Shown here: positions 59,673-64,000 of the stretch, piece after piece | Position numbering within the stretch: the stretch's first letter is position 1 | How the letters are laid out: each line of letters begins with the position of its first letter | NCBI GenBank assembly: GCA_009760855.2 | Contig: WPIO01000063.1 | Span: 413,001-477,000, forward strand | DNA length: 64,000 nt | Source of the DNA: Cristatella mucedo | Taxonomy: Eukaryota > Bryozoa > Phylactolaemata > Cristatellidae | Direction: 5' to 3' | Program-made: the position numbers and the translations under genes | The notes under the pieces: model-generated | Told to the model about the DNA's origin: nothing | Databases searched by the model: none | The model's input: the letters and a program-made list of their open reading frames with translations, nothing else

Positions 59673-61438
59673 AGGCTAAAACTTCAGCAGCAAAAATTAA
59701 CACTTTACAATTATTTCATTGAATGCGATTTTTCACGATGCAATGTAGACTTCACTCGTGCTAAATGAATTTAATATTACTACATGCGAATCTAAATGAG
59801 GAAGCAGAGGACACATATTCCATAATTGCATCCACTTTTCATGTATTGCTGTCCTATTTATTGATGTTAAAAAAAGGAATAAACCTGCGAGTGTCTTAGC
59901 TTTGTGTGCATTAAATTGAAGATGTGCATTCACATGGTGCAATCACAAGAGGAAAAGTTGGTCAATTGTGATATAATGTGGTCAAGTTGAGGAGAAAGTG
60001 GTCTCACGTTCATTCGGGGGCTCGGAAGTAAGGATGAAGGCGGACTGATTCAGAGAGCAAGAGATTCAAGATTTTCAGAAGACTGTGTATTAGATGGCTT
60101 AGATTAAATAGATATTTAAATAAATTGCAAAGATTAAGTAGAGGGCGACTGCTAGTCCAGTATATAATATATACGATGAAAATGTTCATATAAGTCAGGG
60201 TTGTCACACCTCGTGCTATATAAATTAACACCGCTATGGCCACATGCACTACGTAGGAGGAGAGACCGAGTCCCACAAGATTGTTTACTAGAAGCCGAGA
60301 AAAGGCTATACTGTAGGTAAACCTGATCGAAAACATCTGCTTGCCATATTCCTAAGATATTGGAATGTTTGATTTCTTAGCCCAACTGGATTAGCATTTG
60401 TGACTACAGAGCAGTTCTTGACTAGAGCTGGATACTATCTAGAGCAAAAACATTACTTAATCGTGAAGTAGGAAGCTGGGTACAGTTCACGAATTTGTGC
60501 ATAGTGATCAGGCATAGCCGGTCCGAACATTTAGCATTCAATTTCCTTAAGCTTTTTCAAAATAAGTCTATTGATTTCAGTAGTGAACTTTGTTTAAAAG
60601 TTGGATTTCAATTAGTAAGCAATTTGGTAGTTATAACCAAACAGGTTAAGTTGCGCTAGTAACAATCGTGCTTGCATTACTGGTTGATGACACACAGGCG
60701 CGGTAGTACCCGAGAGTTTGGCAATCCTTGATTCGAGACATCTGGTTTCAACAGAGGCTGGATAGGCAGTAGCACTAGCTGTATGAGCGTAATTGACGAC
60801 ACGCTTATTTGAACTTCTGATCTGAAAACCCGGCACCAGACATGGGATGAAAGGTGTCTAAATCTGCGACAATGTAGTAGGCTGTACTTATGTGCAAGTC
60901 TATTCTACCACAATCTTATTAAGCAAATAAACCATCAAGACATTTATGGCCACCACCACCACCACCACTGGTTATTAGTTCGCAAGGAATCGTGCACAGT
61001 CACAAAGCTAAAGCCAAAAAATACATCCTCACTATTCTCTGGAGAAACCAGGCGCAATAGAGACAATTTTAGATGAACACAAATATTTTGCAAGACGTCA
61101 TTCACTTCTACTTGTTTCTTTCACTTTTAACAACTTTGCGATATTAGGTTCACCAGAATAATGGCTAGCTACGACACGAAACACACAAGAGGATTCTGTT
61201 CCAAATGCTCTGACGTCATTAAGCAGGCCTGTAATTTTTCTACGTAGCAAAAACTACATTTATTTATTTCAGATATTTTAATATTCTCCAAGTATATTTC
61301 ATGGTTCTATCGTAAATCTACCGTTAACTTGAAGATCTACCTGACATAATCTTTTGAGTATCTTATGGCTGCTCAAAATGCCAAGCTTAAATATGAAACT
61401 GTACAACAATCTTAAAATATGCTGTTCAAGAACTTACA
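59673..61438. other. No gene recognised; CCA microsatellite
   Basis: AT-rich sequence. A 108-codon hydrophobic minus-strand frame (60336-60010) and a 74-codon frame (60836-60612) have no recognised domain and I do not support them. A short CCA repeat lies at 60951-60968. Confidence 0.45.
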
Positions 61439-61439
61439 A

Positions 61440-61665
61440 TCATAATAATATTTGTAAAGCACCCTCAGAGAACTGAACCTCTCTGGCACTCTCTCTGCCT
61501 CTCTCTCGGCACTTTACAGATGCTGCAAAGAAGCATTATCAAATGCTTGGTGGTAACACCCGCAAGCAACAGGCATAGTGTAAGCAGGTACATGCACACA
61601 AAGAACAAATCAAAAAGATCCACCTAATCTGTAATAATCAGGTGCGTTTTAAGCTTCATCTGATC
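61440..61665 (-). repeat. LINE 3' end fragment (antisense)
   Basis: A tail (AATAATATTTGTAAAGCACCCTCAG) with an extra CTCTCTCTGC expansion is followed by 3' sequence matching 11641-11830 (GCAAGCAACAGGCATAGTG). 5'-truncated. Confidence 0.7.
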
Positions 61666-64000
61666 ATGGCAGAGATAACTCCTTTCTCTTATTCCTAATA
61701 GTCCTAACTCTAATTTAAAGTTTTTATGCATTATGTCGTTCGCTAAGATCCGTCTGCAGAAATTGGCAAGAGTTGGATTATCTTTAGAAGTGCATCCCAA
61801 ATATTCCGAATTTACTTATCTCGTTGTTTACATGACGGGGATTGTACCATTTACAAAGGTGTCGTCTCTCAAACAGAGATATTCAACATAATCGCTGGAA
61901 GACAATTTAGAGAATCCGTGGTACAAGCACATACTAAATAAGTGAAGTAAATTGATTAGAAACATCCTTCGTATTACAACCAATGCAAATGAACTATGCC
62001 AGCAACAAACTATGTAGCCGAGCCTGTTGATAGTAGTTCAATTGGAATTTTAAACAACCAAGCCTAGCTCGTTTGTTTTATGTTTTTTACTAAATCTGTT
62101 TTTTCTTATAACACACACGCACACAAGCTTACTGGAGCATACGTGTGTTCATTCTTATGGAAACTCAAAAGCCAGTAAAGCGGAACCTAATTATCCATTG
62201 CTGGATTTCAACGATACCCATTCCAAAACGCATACACTGGAAATGCAGCAGTTGTAAACAGCACGTATGATAGCAGCTGCAATCAGTATGATTATTATGT
62301 TTTTCGTAACTTAAATACATCAGCATGTTTCACAGTTTTTACTGGTAAATAATAACCTTGGGCAACAGGTAGAAAAACCAAAGTATGCATGGAATACAAT
62401 AACTGAAGTAATGCGAGACCCGTCACCCCTGGCTGTTCATCTAGGGGTGTGCGTTTGATTTCCACGAACCAAGTCACGGATCTTAGGCTATTCTTTATTG
62501 CATGCAGTGGTGATAGCTGTTAGAGCTTTTCCACAACTTTAAAAATTAGGCTGCTGAATATGTTAACCTTAAAAGTTTAACTTTAACACTATAATTTCAG
62601 ATTGATAAAATAATTAAAAAAATACTAGCTGATTTAACAGCCTATTTTATATAGCGACGGAAGAGCCGTGCATTCAGCCTGACAGTTTCTAGGGGCAGTA
62701 ATTTGTATTAGATGAGCTCAAAGTACAATCTTGTGCATCGCCATGGTAGTAAAGTTGCTGAATCTCGAAAGCAGCAGCGATATGTGTGATGCAAGAGTAT
62801 GACTGTGTGACTTTGTAGCAGGTAAATGTATGATCAGCTCCCTGAGATACTTTTGGTTGGAGAAATCTGGCGTTATCTTGTTAGAAGCACCAGTGTAATT
62901 CAAAAGTTGATCTGCATTATCTTTCTCGCTGATGTGAGTGCTGAGTTGCCCTTGAAATGGCTGATTCATCTCCGAAAAGACGAGTACGACAAACTCAGGG
63001 CAGACAGTTACTGTGGTGAATGATGATAGAACGTCTGAACGTTATTTGTCATCAGGCTCTGGATATTTCAATGTTCAAAGGTGCAGATTTAAGAAATAGC
63101 AGTTGCTTGAGTATTCAATTGGCCTAGACCAAATCTTCGAGATTGAATGCAGTATGGATCTCTTTTTCCTCCTGTACCAGTACTTAAACGCGATAAAAAT
63201 TATAGCAAGTGAAAAAATTAGGTATCTCACTTTCCCAAATATTGTGCGAGAAGTTCCTTTCAGCCCGCCGCAATTGCACCAGCTTATCTTCAGCAATTCA
63301 CTCGCACCATTTCGCGTGTACAATTAGAAGCCCGGGGCGTCACACGCATCTTTTTGCTACAGTCTTGGAAATGGTCTAAGTGAATAGCAAAATGCAGTTG
63401 CTTGGAAAAAGTTACCTCTCAATGCCTTATTGATCAAGCTTCGCTATTCACTATTCATTTAATCTGCCCTAACTTAAAATCAAGATTGATTTAAGCGGAT
63501 ATTCTTGTACATATCTATGAATAAAACTCAGTAAGGTCAAGTGTGTCTAACCCTCAGTAATTCGGGGAGTAGCTCAACACGTGAAGCATAAGCGAATGTA
63601 CCTCTTTACCATGTCTAACAGTCAACTTAGGTCGTTTGAAAATAGTGTTTTACTAAACTCAGAGGCTGCATTTTTGTGGTATTTTTCCTTCGTTCTTTTT
63701 TACTGTATATATTAGGCATAAGAGATTGCAAAAATGCATGGCAACGAATGAACAAATAGAAAATGCTCAACAAATTTGATAATAAAAAAGAGGCCTCAGA
63801 TTTCTTGGCAATTTTTTTCCAGCTACTAGTTGTTACTAGTTGTTACTTGTTGGCTTATTGTACAGGCTTTCAAACTTCAAAAAATATTTAAAATCTTAAA
63901 ATAATTTAACCATGCTGCTTTAACCCTTTTTCTACCAGTAGTAATATCGAATTCGTAAGCAGATTTTTCAATTGTGAGATCGCAGTAAATTCTTCGGACA
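61666..64000. other. No gene supported; SINE tail at 62618-62690
   Basis: Mostly AT-rich sequence. The tail AATACTAGCTGATTTAACAGCC...ATAGCGACGGAAGAGCC at 62618-62690 matches the SINE at 5893-6108 in antisense. Overlapping frames on both strands at 62718-63023 (83 and 65 codons) and at 63075-63327 are unrecognised. An exon of an unseen gene is possible but not shown. Confidence 0.4.

Noticed and set aside
60010-60336. 108-codon hydrophobic minus-strand frame
   Set aside because: AT-rich sequence yields Leu/Ile-rich frames by chance; no recognised membrane protein family or exon context.

Overview
The window is animal nuclear DNA. It has spliced genes with GT-AG introns and one GC-AG intron, TATA boxes, AATAAA signals, microsatellites, and a heavy load of decayed non-LTR retrotransposons, tRNA-derived SINEs, a Ty3/gypsy fragment and a TA-flanked DNA-transposon MITE. 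The LINE 3' tails (a 'GGGCGC..TATA' motif followed by an ATT run) and a single-domain TIMP fit a non-vertebrate metazoan, probably marine, but I cannot name the species or phylum. No bacterial operon, CRISPR array or rRNA gene is visible. Almost every long open frame is either a retroelement remnant or a chance frame; the two real host gene families are spliced from short exons.

Layout. 1-8.1 kb: antisense LINE 3' ends, SINEs, a CpG-rich patch, and the 5' half of an antisense LINE. 8.18-37.7 kb: three near-identical tandem units. Units 1 and 2 are about 12.5 and 12.9 kb; unit 3 has lost about 8.5 kb internally. Each unit begins with a small four-exon gene for a secreted 79-residue precursor: signal peptide, acidic propeptide ending in Arg, then a 31-residue lysine-rich amphipathic peptide ending Gly-Lys. 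I read this as a host-defence (antimicrobial-like) peptide. Copies 1 and 3 are intact and identical in protein; copy 2 has a one-base frameshift. The rest of each unit is a stack of decayed LINEs plus a gypsy LTR and integrase fragment.

37.65-40.0 kb and 54.5-58.2 kb are the two arms of a large diverged inverted repeat carrying the same MITE. Between the arms lie a long TA microsatellite (40.16-40.29 kb), a complete four-exon TIMP gene (41.63-44.30 kb), LINEs including one with a recognisable YADD reverse transcriptase motif, and a diverged 6.5-kb partial copy (46.79-53.29 kb) of the middle of the tandem unit, lacking the peptide gene. 58.2-64 kb holds further LINE remnants and no gene I can support.

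The most notable content is the recently amplified peptide gene array, invisible to plain ORF scanning, and the TIMP gene. Both products would be secreted; nothing in the sequence links them functionally. The repeat stack records an order of events: LINE insertions, older inverted and direct duplication, then recent tandem amplification and deletion.
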